DNA of 64,000 nt from JAMXLO01 sp963776505 (GTDB taxonomy: Bacteria; Pseudomonadota; Alphaproteobacteria; Acetobacterales; Acetobacteraceae), in contig CAVZNH010000077.1 of NCBI GenBank assembly GCA_963776505.1, forward strand, positions 114,202 through 178,201, given 5' to 3'. The first letter of the stretch is position 1, and each line of letters starts with the position of its first letter. The notes below the pieces were generated by a model. That model had not been told where the DNA came from and made no database searches. It saw nothing but the letters and a program-made list of their open reading frames with translations. Below are positions 1 through 8,999 of the stretch, piece by piece. A program made the translations under genes and the position numbers.

Positions 1-708
1 CGCCGCACGAATGGCAAGAGTGATCTTGCCAAGGCGGTCCGCGAGGGCCGCTCGCTCGGCTTGCTGTGGCGTCACTTCCAACGTGACCGTGCGTGCCAGG
101 CGCCCCGTCGTGTTGTCGCCGGCGGCGACGGCACCCTGGGCGATGCTCTGGTCCACGGCGACGACCCGCACGTCGCTCAGCACTGTCTCGCTGACAAAGC
201 GCTTCGCCAGCGGTGTGTCCTTGTCATCCATTTGCTGGGTGAGAATCAGATCCACTCGATCGCCTGGCCAGATGAGGCCGCCATCGCCTGTGATGGCATC
301 GACCCCGACAGAGATCGCGCGCGTGCCAGGCGTCAGCACTGCCGCGAGAAAGCCGCGGTCCCGCGGATGCAGCACGTCGCCCGACATCAGAACGTTGTTG
401 GCGTCAAGGTAGTGACGCAACAGCGCGCCGCGCAGGTCACCGCGGGTCTCTGGGGTATCCGTCAGAGCGCCTTTCGGCACGTCGCCTGACGGCATGGCCC
501 GCTTGGTGAAGTCCTCCTCCTTCATCAGCGTGCCCGCCGGAAGGCTGCGGGCAGCCACGAGAACATCGACGGTGAGCGGCGGTGGCGGCGCGTCGGCGAC
601 GGCGGTGACCATCACCGTTTTTGGCGGCCTGGTCACCTGGTAGCCGATGAGGCCCAGGCCCAGGGCAGTAAGCAGCAGGAGGCCGGAAAGGAAAATGCGG
701 AGGGGCAT
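1..708 (-). CDS. cpaB: Flp pilus assembly protein CpaB/RcpC (C-terminus beyond window)
   Basis: CpaB (RcpC) is an inner-membrane-anchored periplasmic component of the Tad/Flp pilus secretion channel. The reading frame starts at the ATG at 708 and runs off the window, giving about 236 visible residues. It opens with one membrane segment (about residues 4-22, LSGLLLLTALGLGLIG), then a Pro-rich stretch and a SAF-type domain (VLVAARSLPAGTLMKEEDF), followed by the typical segment with LTPGTRAISVGVD and WPGDRVDLILTQ, and a C-terminal VTLEVTPQQAERAALA module. All of these are hallmarks of CpaB. It lies 3 bases after the cpaA stop, so the two are probably cotranscribed with the pilins. No frame break is visible in the part present. 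Confidence 0.9.
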   Translation of the reverse strand, partial: MPLRIFLSGLLLLTALGLGLIGYQVTRPPKTVMVTAVADAPPPPLTVDVLVAARSLPAGTLMKEEDFTKRAMPSGDVPKGALTDTPETRGDLRGALLRHYLDANNVLMSGDVLHPRDRGFLAAVLTPGTRAISVGVDAITGDGGLIWPGDRVDLILTQQMDDKDTPLAKRFVSETVLSDVRVVAVDQSIAQGAVAAGDNTTGRLARTVTLEVTPQQAERAALADRLGKITLAIRAA

Positions 709-711
709 GGT

Positions 712-1219
712 TCACAAGCTCCCGGTATGAAGCAACACAAAGGTGCCACCGGTGGCGATGGCAACACCGTAAGGCAGCGATCCTCGTCTGCGGGCCCGCC
801 AGAATTCCACCGCCATGACGCGTCGGAGTAACGATCTGTCGCTGGCCGGGTGTGGCAAACGCTTGCTGCGCGAGAGGACGATGTAGGCAATCCCGAGCAA
901 CGCCGCCCGCGATCGCCGTGGCAACCACGAAGCGATAGCTGTTCAGCGGCGAAAGGCCGATGGCGAATGCGGTCATGAGCTTCACGTCGCCTCCACCAAT
1001 GAACCCCCGCGAATACACGACCATCAGCAGCACGAAGAGCAGCAAGGCCGTCGCAGCCGATGTCGCGAGAGCTGATGGTCCCTCGAACAGGCGGGACAAT
1101 CCGCCGATCGCGAGAAGCAGCAGGCCGACGGCGTCAGGAATTGTCCTGCTCACCACATCGCGCCACGCAGCTACAAGAAGTAGGAACGCCGACGCTGTGA
1201 CCAGAAGTGGCACGGTCAT
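712..1219 (-). pseudogene. cpaA: Prepilin peptidase CpaA/TadV, frameshifted
   Basis: This is an A24-family prepilin peptidase, the membrane aspartyl protease that cleaves Flp prepilins. The N-terminal part starts at the ATG at 1219 and contains both catalytic Asp motifs: WRDVVSRTIPD near residue 20 and FIGGGDVKLM near residue 75. After VVATAIAGGV the frame changes by one base near 908, and the family-like C-terminus continues in another frame (LGIAYIVLSRSK to FVLLHTGSL) to a stop at 712. Rejoined, the protein would be about 168 residues, a normal CpaA length. An extra T in GGCGTTGCTCGG is the simplest explanation. It may be a sequencing error, because neighbouring pilus genes look intact. It sits between the pilins and cpaB. 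Confidence 0.8.
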
Positions 1220-1316
1220 GACCGGTTCTCCGCGTCATGGTCGACGCTGATATGGAAGTGTCTCGTCTTCGGCTGGGGGACCAGGCCGGCAGCACCGGCA
1301 CTGGTCCGCCCCTGCG

Positions 1317-1490
1317 TCAGAGTTTGCTGCCGAGGGTGGTGAAGAGGGCAGTAATGTCGCTGCCCAAAGCGATGGCCGCCGTGGCAACCACGAAGATGAT
1401 GCCTGCGGCGATCACGCCATACTCCATCGCGGTGACGCCTTTGCGGTCGGCTCTCAGGCAATCGAGAAGTGCCAGCCAATGCGCGACCAT
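1317..1490 (-). CDS. flp: Flp-family type IVb pilin (copy 1)
   Basis: A 57-residue Flp prepilin with the short basic leader, the cleavage site and the hydrophobic helix. The processing site reads DRKG/VTAMEYGVIA: Gly at -1, Glu at +5 and Tyr at +6, exactly the Flp signature cut by CpaA. The hydrophobic stretch AGIIFVVATAAIALG follows, then a short polar end (FTTLGSKL). It is the downstream member of a tandem pair; its paralogue at 1583-1756 has the same length. The leader is unusual in containing a Cys (LLDCLRADRKG). It lies about 100 bases before cpaA in the direction of transcription. The gene is easy to miss because overlapping longer reading frames cover it. Confidence 0.9.
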   Translation of the reverse strand: MVAHWLALLDCLRADRKGVTAMEYGVIAAGIIFVVATAAIALGSDITALFTTLGSKL

Positions 1491-1582
1491 CAGTCTGTTT
1501 CTTTCATCACCGGCGTGCCAGCCATGACATGCGCGGTTCCCTCCGCCAAATCAGTCCTGGCCGGCACCAGTTTCACTGCGGA

Positions 1583-1756
1583 TTAGAGACTGCCGCCGAT
1601 TGTGGTGAAGAGGGTCGAAATCTTTCCGCCAAGCGAGACGGCGGCGGCTGCGACAGCGATGACGATGCCCGCGGCGATCACGCCGTATTCCATGGCGGTG
1701 ACGCCCTTGCGGTCAACCTTCACGCGCTCCAGAAGAGCGAAAGTGTATGCAAACAT
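1583..1756 (-). CDS. flp: Flp-family type IVb pilin (copy 2)
   Basis: A 57-residue Flp prepilin, promoter-proximal member of the tandem pair. The leader MFAYTFALLERVKVDRKG ends in the Gly(-1) cleavage site, followed by VTAMEYGVIAAG with Glu+5 and Tyr+6, and a hydrophobic helix of Ile, Val and Ala. The C-terminus is FTTIGGSL. It shares DRKGVTAMEYGVIAAGI and the FTT-G end with copy 1 but differs elsewhere, so the pair is a diverged duplication and not a recent repeat. A purine-rich GAAAGGAACTGACTG precedes the ATG. This copy looks like the more canonical major pilin. Confidence 0.92.
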   Translation of the reverse strand: MFAYTFALLERVKVDRKGVTAMEYGVIAAGIVIAVAAAAVSLGGKISTLFTTIGGSL

Positions 1757-2059
1757 CAGTCAGTTCCTTTCGTTACAGGTATGTGCCGGCTACGGCCGGG
1801 AGGTTTCATCCATGCTCAAGCTGGCACCGCCACGGCCACGGAAGGAACGGGCGGCTTCAACCGGCGCGCTGGGCTTGGGATCGGCGCACAAACGGGATTT
1901 TACCTGTGCGCCCTTGCAGTATCGTTTCAAAAATGTCTTTAATGCTCGCGGGGCGTGCGAAAGATATTGTTGCGTCATAAAGACGTTGCTGCGCTGGCCG
2001 AACTTGATCGTGCCGTTAACGCAACGATCAATATTTCGGTGCGGCCACTCAAGTTGCTG
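1757..2059. promoter_or_regulatory. Intergenic region upstream of the flp pilins
   Basis: About 300 bases separate the GT87 block from the pilins. It is noticeably more AT-rich than its surroundings around 1920-2060. I see no convincing protein: short open frames here have no recognisable features. As the leader of the minus-strand pilin/cpaA/cpaB unit it presumably carries the pilin promoter, but I cannot assign -35/-10 boxes with confidence. Confidence 0.4.
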
Positions 2060-3292
2060 CTAACCTGCGGTCTGCCCTGCCCGCGATCCAATCGGCTTTT
2101 CTGGGTGCCCGAGAGTGGCCGGAATGCCCCAGGCCGTGCTTCCGCTGTGTCGAACCTCTCGCCAGACCAACCATGCCACAGCCGCTATGCTGGCTACGGA
2201 CAAAGGCAACGGGATCGGCAGCAGAACCACGGCGCCGGGCCAGAACCAGGCAAAGCCAAGTAAAGCCAATGAACGCCGGCACGTCGTTGCTGCAAGCACC
2301 ACGACCGCCACGGACAGCGGGATCATGTCGTAGGTGTGGACCCAGGGCGCGGCTGCGACAGCGAGAAGCCCAGTCAGTGCCACTCGCTGGATCCGTTCAA
2401 AATCGGGCGTTCGCCAAGTCCACCAGGCAACCGCGCCACATAGCAGCGTCACAGCCAACTGAAGGCCGTAGGCGACCTCCATGCTTGCTCCGATCGACCG
2501 AGCGGCCATCAGAGGGCTTGCGAAGTTCTGTTGCGCCGGCAACGCCCGCCACGGAGCCTCCAGTATTGCCGCAATCATCGGCCGCGTATGCACAAGGAAG
2601 CCGATCCAGGCATCGACGCCAAACAACAGAGCCGAGGCCGCGATCAGGAGGCTTGCGGAGGTCGCCATCGCGAGGAGCGCGCGCCAATTGCCGGAAGCGA
2701 TGAGGCACAAGGGAACCAGCATCCCGAGTTGTGGCTTGATGACCAGTGCTCCGAGGATGGCGCCCGCCAGGGCTGGACGACGATCCACGAGAAACAGACC
2801 GCCAAACAGCAATGCTGCCGTCAAACTCCCGTTCTGGCCGGCGAGAGCATTGTCGGCGAGGGCCGGACTGAGCAGCACCGCGGCGCAAGCCGGTCTTGTC
2901 AAACCCCCGGAGCGCAGCGCCAGCCATAACAGCGCCGCCGTGCCCGCCGTGTACAGCAGAAATCCGGGCAGTAGCGGGAGGAAGGACAGCGGGACGGCAA
3001 GCAGCAGGGTCGGCGGCGGATAGGGCCATACCTGGTGAGGAAAGCCCGCACCGAACATGGAATGCAACGCGGCATTGAACGCGGCCAGATCGAACAGAGT
3101 ATCACCCTGTCCGAGCGCGACGAGGTGACCGGCCGCCCACATGTCTGTGTAGTCGCGGGCTGCCATTGCGCTGCGATCTACATCGAGATCGCCGATCGGC
3201 AATATCCAGAGCACGGCTGCCGCGACAAGTGACGGCAGCAAGGCTGTCGCCAGAAAGGCAACCTTTGGCGGTTCTTGGAGCTCCAGTTTCAT
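2060..3292 (-). CDS. GT87 family glycosyltransferase (DUF2029), copy A
   Basis: A 410-residue integral membrane GT-C enzyme of family GT87, which uses polyprenyl-phosphate-linked sugar (mannose in the characterised actinobacterial members) to glycosylate acceptors on the outer face of the inner membrane. Evidence: about ten hydrophobic segments, the N-terminal acidic motif RDYTDMWAAGHL after TM1 (Asp is the likely catalytic base of GT-C folds), the aromatic WPYPPPTLLL loop before TM2, and the GQNGSLTAALLFGG and LVIKPQLGML segments. All three GT87 genes here share these landmarks. It starts 7 bases after the next GT87 gene, so they form one operon. The acceptor is unknown; the pilin genes just downstream suggest a pilus or cell-surface substrate. 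Confidence 0.85.
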   Translation of the reverse strand: MKLELQEPPKVAFLATALLPSLVAAAVLWILPIGDLDVDRSAMAARDYTDMWAAGHLVALGQGDTLFDLAAFNAALHSMFGAGFPHQVWPYPPPTLLLAVPLSFLPLLPGFLLYTAGTAALLWLALRSGGLTRPACAAVLLSPALADNALAGQNGSLTAALLFGGLFLVDRRPALAGAILGALVIKPQLGMLVPLCLIASGNWRALLAMATSASLLIAASALLFGVDAWIGFLVHTRPMIAAILEAPWRALPAQQNFASPLMAARSIGASMEVAYGLQLAVTLLCGAVAWWTWRTPDFERIQRVALTGLLAVAAAPWVHTYDMIPLSVAVVVLAATTCRRSLALLGFAWFWPGAVVLLPIPLPLSVASIAAVAWLVWREVRHSGSTAWGIPATLGHPEKPIGSRAGQTAG

Positions 3293-3299
3293 AGACGGC

Positions 3300-4388
3300 T
3301 CAGAGTACAGCCGGCTGCGCGGGGCGAGCCGTCGTCGTCACGCCAAGGGCACCCGGACAACCCCGCGCGATCACCACGACCAGGAACAGGCAGAGGACCA
3401 GCGGTGTGATCAGTCCCAACCGGATGAGGCTCGGTGGATCGAGCAACTCGATGCTCCAAACGATGACGAACAGGATCGCATCACGGAAACAGAAGCCATC
3501 TTCCAGCGCACGAAAAAGGAACAACGAGACGGCGACGGCCACCATTACCGCATCGTAGTTGGCGACATGCGGGGCGCCCAGAACCGTGGCCGTTAGCAGC
3601 ACAGCAAGCTGCAGATCACGCTGCATATCTGAGGCACGAAAGCAACGCCAGACAACGACCGCGCAGGACAGTGTCGCAAAGCCCTGGAGGAAATTTGCAA
3701 CCCCCGCGGGAGCACCGAGCAGAAACGCCTCGGTGTACGCGCTTTGCCCATTGAGCCGGCCGAACTGCAGCCAATGCTGGTACATCGGGCTCGGCCCCAG
3801 CATCAGTGTCAGCCACTCGCGCCAAGGTTCAACGCCAAACACCGCGACACTGGCGAGGGCGACCAGGCAGGCGCTGATGACTGTGCTGGTGAGCACCTTC
3901 CATTCCCTGGCGGCAAACAGGGCTACAGGCACCAGTAGCCAAAGTTGCGGCTTACAGGCCAGCAGGCCAAGGAGCCCACCAGCGAGCAGAGGAGAGCGAG
4001 GAACGAGGCCGATGCCACCGACCAGCAGCGCCGTCGTCATAAAGCTGTTTTGTCCCACCGCAACGGTCCATGCAGTGGCAGGCGACAGGAGAAGGCTTGC
4101 ACCACAAACCCACCGCTGATAGCCGCGAGGCACGTAGCAGCGGATGGCGCAGTTGAGCAATGCAAACGTGGTGCCCATGAATAGAGCGTACGCTACGCCG
4201 AAAGGGACAAAGCCGAAGGGAACCACCACCAGAAGGAACAGTGGCGGATAGACCCATGGATGGAGATCGAGAGGGCGGAACAACCAGTCGCCAAACTGAC
4301 CATTTATTTTCGCGGTGAACGCGTCACCGTCAAAGATCAGCGACAGGTTTCCCTCGATGCAAGAGCGTGCTGCAGTATAGAACACCAT
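3300..4388 (-). CDS. GT87 family glycosyltransferase, copy B (start uncertain)
   Basis: A multi-spanning GT87 glycosyltransferase of at least 362 residues. Landmarks: DFMVFYTAARS (acidic motif), HPWVYPPLFLLVVVPFG, GQNSFMTTALLVGG and LACKPQLWLLVPVAL. The first in-frame ATG (4388) lies inside the acidic motif and would cut off the Asp and TM1, unlike copies A and C. The frame is open upstream to about 4552, reading FLFSSAPAQDFMVFY, so the real protein begins earlier, with a rare start codon or after a one-base error: an ATG at 4493 begins a hydrophobic MRRDLLFIGSICTLVG in the neighbouring frame that would supply a TM1. It lies between copies A and C on the same strand. Confidence 0.75.
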   Translation of the reverse strand: MVFYTAARSCIEGNLSLIFDGDAFTAKINGQFGDWLFRPLDLHPWVYPPLFLLVVVPFGFVPFGVAYALFMGTTFALLNCAIRCYVPRGYQRWVCGASLLLSPATAWTVAVGQNSFMTTALLVGGIGLVPRSPLLAGGLLGLLACKPQLWLLVPVALFAAREWKVLTSTVISACLVALASVAVFGVEPWREWLTLMLGPSPMYQHWLQFGRLNGQSAYTEAFLLGAPAGVANFLQGFATLSCAVVVWRCFRASDMQRDLQLAVLLTATVLGAPHVANYDAVMVAVAVSLFLFRALEDGFCFRDAILFVIVWSIELLDPPSLIRLGLITPLVLCLFLVVVIARGCPGALGVTTTARPAQPAVL

Positions 4389-4597
4389 GAAGTCCTGAGC
4401 AGGCGCAGAACTAAACAGAAAGCCATAGAATACCCAGGCTGTTGTGCCCGACGAGGGTGCAAATGCTGCCGATGAAGAGTAAGTCTCTTCGCATATGTGC
4501 GGGCACGCGGAGAGGCGTGGCCAGTTCGCTGGTTGCAGAAGAAATCATGTCACGCGAATCCTTAGGGCAACCCGACGACCCCGATTTTGGTCTCCAG

Positions 4598-5809
4598 CTA
4601 ATACAGGCGAGGGGATAGCGACCCCTGAAAGTTGCGGTCTTCGTTTCCTTCTTGGGCGAACGAAAGGCCGCGGGAGGGTGCGGGCACAAACCACACCAGG
4701 TACCCCGCAAACAAAAGCAACGTCGGCAGGCCGAACTGCATGGGGCCGAACGCCAGAAATCCGGTCGGTGCACAGAACACCAGCAGGAGCACGAGCTTGG
4801 ACCACGGGGGAAAGCCGCGATCGGCCCACTCCCGAAGCATCCAGGCGAGCGGCAACACCAAAATAATCATATCGTAAAACAGCAGGAATGGCGTCATCAG
4901 CAGACTGGCGAGCACGATGAGGCTTCTTTCCGTCGCGGCGGAAACGCCTTGGCGCCGTGCCCGGATCAGCATGAAGATCGCAAGTGCCGCGACGACGCCC
5001 TGAACAATATAGGCTGTGGCCACGCTGAACCCGAGCCACCTGGCGACCGCAAAAGCGCTTTGCAGCTTGGTGAACCCCGCGGCTCCCTCCTCGAGGGCCT
5101 CACGTGAGTTGTGAACATTCGCAAAAAACGCGGCCCAGACATCCCAACCGAAAATGATGTAGGACAGAGCAACCAGGCCAAGTGCGGCACCAGCAGCGCA
5201 TGCCAAGGCGGTCCATCTTCGCCAGATGATCAATGCGATCGGCACGCCAAGCGCCAGATGCGGCTTGATGATCATAAGCCCAAGAATTGCGCCGGACAGC
5301 TTCGGCCGCCGGTCGAGTATCGTCAGGCCGCTCCCGAGGATAGCGGCAGTGAGGAATGCATTCTGCCCCGAGACGATGTTCATGAGCACGACGGGATAGG
5401 CAAGAAACGCGGGCACAGCCCACGCCGTCCGCAGAATTCCTCTGACAGTGCCCGCCAAGGCCGCCCCTGTCATGCACAGGAAGACGATCAGAGAAGGGAA
5501 GAATGGCAGCATAGCCAGGGGAATGCACAGTACAAGGTACGGCGGTGGGTAATAGAATGCTGCGTAGTCTTTCAGGAGCACCGGCAACTCGGCCAGGCGA
5601 TGCATGCTGATAACATATACATCGGCAGGCAGCCCAGTGAGGACGAGGCGGGAGGCGGCCCAGAAACTCGGGTAGTCCACCCCGAACGGCAACCCCTCGC
5701 TGTTGTGGCCTCCGTGCAGTGACCAGATAATCCCGGTCAATAAAACAACCCACACGGTTGTCAGGGCAACCGCATAGACGCGAGCGCGCTCCGCATCCAG
5801 CCAAACCAT
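4598..5809 (-). CDS. GT87 family glycosyltransferase, copy C
   Basis: A 403-residue GT87 membrane glycosyltransferase, first of the three in the transcription order. I choose the ATG at 5809 (MVWLDAERARVYAVAL), directly before TM1; the frame is open to 5932 but the extra residues are Arg-rich and not family-like. Landmarks: VDYPSFWAASRLV (catalytic-type Asp), FYYPPPYLVLCIPLAM, GQNAFLTAAILGSG, LMIIKPHLALGVP and TPFLLFYDMIILVLP. About ten membrane segments. The C-terminal tail is soluble. It resembles copies A and B only at these landmarks, so the duplication is old and the three may have different donor or acceptor specificity. Confidence 0.85.
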   Translation of the reverse strand: MVWLDAERARVYAVALTTVWVVLLTGIIWSLHGGHNSEGLPFGVDYPSFWAASRLVLTGLPADVYVISMHRLAELPVLLKDYAAFYYPPPYLVLCIPLAMLPFFPSLIVFLCMTGAALAGTVRGILRTAWAVPAFLAYPVVLMNIVSGQNAFLTAAILGSGLTILDRRPKLSGAILGLMIIKPHLALGVPIALIIWRRWTALACAAGAALGLVALSYIIFGWDVWAAFFANVHNSREALEEGAAGFTKLQSAFAVARWLGFSVATAYIVQGVVAALAIFMLIRARRQGVSAATERSLIVLASLLMTPFLLFYDMIILVLPLAWMLREWADRGFPPWSKLVLLLVFCAPTGFLAFGPMQFGLPTLLLFAGYLVWFVPAPSRGLSFAQEGNEDRNFQGSLSPRLY

Positions 5810-6059
5810 GTCGCGCAGCGTGCCGGTGGCCGCGCGAACTCCCCGAACCCACCAGACAGGAGAAAGAAACAAGCGGGTAGGCGCAACTGTAGCGCTGTCG
5901 GCCGTTGTGATTGGGTTCACGCAAATCACCAAGGAAAATGTGACAAGCTGACGCCGGGCGGCCAGGCCGCAGCCCCAATCCTCTTACTGGCGGATTTCTT
6001 TCAACGTGGTTTTAGTACGGCCCAAGTAACGGTTCACGCATGCAGCCTGAACCCAGCCC

Positions 6060-6770
6060 TCAGCCGCTGAACTCATCCACCAGCGCCGCGCTATCCGGCA
6101 GCTTCACCGCCTGCACGTACCCGCCACCGGCCTTGGCGATCGCTTCCACACGGTTATGCGCGCCGAGCACGCGATAGATCCCCGCCAGGTGCACCTTCAC
6201 CGTGCCCACCGCAAGCCCAAGCCTGCGTGCGATCGTCTTGGTGGCACAGCCTTGCGACAGCAGGTGGAAGACCTCCAATTGCCGCTCAGTCAGTTGCACC
6301 GCCAGGCGGATCGCCTCCGGCTCACGCGCGGGGGCGGCAGGCTGCGCCAGACCAGCCAGCGCCGCCGGCGCGAACACGCCGCCCGACAGAATGGTCTCGA
6401 TCGCCCGCAGGAGCTGCGCCAGCGTGGCCGACTTCGGGATGTAGCCGTTTGCACCGGCGGCGAGGCAGGCGAGAATCACCTCGCGCTCTTCGCTGTCGGC
6501 CATAATGGCGATCCTCTGATCGGGGAACCGCTCGCGCAGCCGGCGCAGACCGGTCAACTCACGACCTCCGGCAAGCTGCAGATCCAGCAGAACCAGATCG
6601 ACCGACTCGACACTGAGATGTGCCTGAACCTCTTCCGCCGTGCCTGCCTCGGCAAATGACCAGGCGGCCCTGCGCTCTTGCAGCAGGCGAATGAGTCCAT
6701 GGCGGAATAGAGTGGCCCGGTCGGCGACGAGGGCGGTAATTTCGGCGAACTCTTCCATTTCTAGGGCCAT
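6060..6770 (-). CDS. NarL/FixJ-type response regulator with atypical receiver
   Basis: A 236-residue regulator: receiver domain (about 8-130), linker, then a LuxR-type helix-turn-helix (about 165-225: LTERQLEVFHLLSQGCATKTIARRLGLAVGTVKVHLAGIYRVLG). The phospho-acceptor Asp is present in VDLVLLDLQL and the conserved Lys in GYIPKSAT. Two receiver positions deviate: the usual N-terminal acidic pair is VADRA, with Arg in the second place, and the Thr/Ser after strand 4 is Ala (AIMADSEE). This suggests weak metal binding or phosphorylation-independent action. No sensor kinase is in the window. It is divergent from nothing and reads toward the GT87/pilus block, so it may control that block; that link is inferred from position only. 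Confidence 0.85.
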   Translation of the reverse strand: MALEMEEFAEITALVADRATLFRHGLIRLLQERRAAWSFAEAGTAEEVQAHLSVESVDLVLLDLQLAGGRELTGLRRLRERFPDQRIAIMADSEEREVILACLAAGANGYIPKSATLAQLLRAIETILSGGVFAPAALAGLAQPAAPAREPEAIRLAVQLTERQLEVFHLLSQGCATKTIARRLGLAVGTVKVHLAGIYRVLGAHNRVEAIAKAGGGYVQAVKLPDSAALVDEFSG

Positions 6771-6922
6771 CCTGGCGAACAGAGTAGGAACGGAAGTGCG
6801 CCACCCCCCGAAGGTGTTGCATCTTCGTGTCGTTAACTAAGCCTAAGGATGGATATATGCGGAATCGAGAGGAATACGCAATGAAAAGTTAACCCGGTCC
6901 CAAGTGCACCGTTCCGCCGCGT

Positions 6923-7907
6923 TCAGCCCACCAGGTGGCAGGCAACCGAGCGGCCCGGCGCCGGCTGGGTGAGGGCGGGTTCCTGTTCGCGGCAGATCGG
7001 CATCGCGTGCGGGCAGCGGGTGTGGAAGCGGCAGCCGGACGGCGGGTTCAGGGCGCTCGGAATGTCGCCGGCCAGCCGTTCTCGCGCCTGTCGCCCGCTG
7101 GTGCGCTCCGCCGGATGCGCCACCGGCACCGCGGCGATCAGCGCCTTGGTATAGGGGTGCTGCGGATCGGCATAGAGCGCTGCGCTTGTCGGCGAGCTCG
7201 ACGATCTTGCCCAGATACATCACCGCCACCCGCGTCGAGATGTGCTTCACCACGCCCAGATCATGGGCGATGAACAGGTAGGTCAGCCCCAGCTCGCCTT
7301 GCAGGTCCTGCAGCAGGTTCACGATCTGCGCCTGGACCGAGACATCCAGCGCCGACACCGGTTCGTCGCAGACGACGAATTTCGGCCGCAGCACCAGCGC
7401 GCGGGCGATGCCGATGCGCTGGCGCTGGCCGCCGGAGAACTCGTGCGGGAAGCGGTCGCGCACGCGGGCCGGCAGGCCGACCAGATCCAGCATCGCGTCG
7501 ACCCTGCCGGCGCGTCTCCGCGCCGGCCCGTGCCGCCGTGGATCAGCAGCGGCTCGGCGATGATGTCCGCGACCGACATGCGCGGATTGAGCGCGCCGTA
7601 CGGGTCCTGGAAGATGATCTGCATGCCGCGCCGCTTCTCGCGCAGCTCGGCCGGCGCGAGCCGCGTGATGTCGGCGCCGTCGAAGATGACATTGCCGGCG
7701 GTCGGCGGGATCAGCCGGATCAGCAGGCGCCCGAGCGTGGACTTGCCGCAGCCGGACTCGCCGACCAGGCCCAGCGTCTCACCCGGCTCGATGCGCAGCG
7801 CCACGTCGTCGACCGCGCGCAGCGGGATGGTGTGTCGGTGCAGCAGACCGCCGGCGCGCACCGGGAAGTGCTTGGTCAGCGCCGGCGGCCTCGACCAGCG
7901 GCGTCAT
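6923..7907 (-). pseudogene. Oligopeptide ABC transporter ATPase, OppF/DppF type, multiply frameshifted
   Basis: Second ATPase of a peptide/nickel-type ABC importer. Starting at the ATG at 7907 (MTPLVEA), the frame changes within 10 codons, then gives LTKHFPVRAGG, Walker A GESGCGKST, Q-loop IFQDPYGALNP; changes again near 7515 (after HGGTGRR); then gives the signature FSGGQRQRIGIARAL, Walker B FVVCDEP and the H-loop FIAHDLGVVKH; changes again near 7185; and ends with the C-terminal oligopeptide-transporter zinc-finger-like segment GCRFHTRCPHAMPIC and a stop at 6923. Every functional motif survives, only the frame is lost three times. Either a decaying gene or consensus errors in GC-rich DNA; I favour errors because no motif is damaged. 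Confidence 0.8.
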
Positions 7908-7941
7908 GCACCGTTCCGGGCGCAAGCTCGGCCACGCGGAT

Positions 7942-7965
7942 GTCATGGCCGGACTTGATCCGGCA

Positions 7966-7971
<6 letters not shown>
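7942..7971. repeat. Short palindromic dispersed repeat
   Basis: GTCATGGCCGGACTTGATCC-type imperfect palindrome between the two ATPase genes. Its arm contains the stop codon of the upstream ATPase (TGA, 7966-7968). It belongs to the same broad family as the repeats at 29341 and 46745, with the core CCGG-actTga-CCGG. Confidence 0.65.
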
Positions 7972-8931
<960 letters not shown>

Positions 8932-8937
8932 CCAGGT

Positions 8938-8977
8938 CCTCCCCCTCCCCTCGCGGGAGGGGGTTGGGGGAGGGCGG
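8938..8977. repeat. G/C-rich palindromic repeat (CCCTCCCC-GGGAGGGG type)
   Basis: An inverted repeat of the form CCCCCTCCCCTCGCGGGAGG followed by a G-rich arm, located between the ATPase and permease genes. The same element type occurs inside a coding gene at 27703-27741. In a transcript it would form a strong hairpin that could attenuate or stabilise the operon mRNA. Confidence 0.7.
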
Positions 8978-8999
8978 CCGAGGCCTGCCGCAACGCGCA

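Noticed and set aside
1790..1978. 62-codon minus-strand open frame upstream of the pilins
   Set aside because: No recognisable domain and no ribosome site; treated as intergenic.
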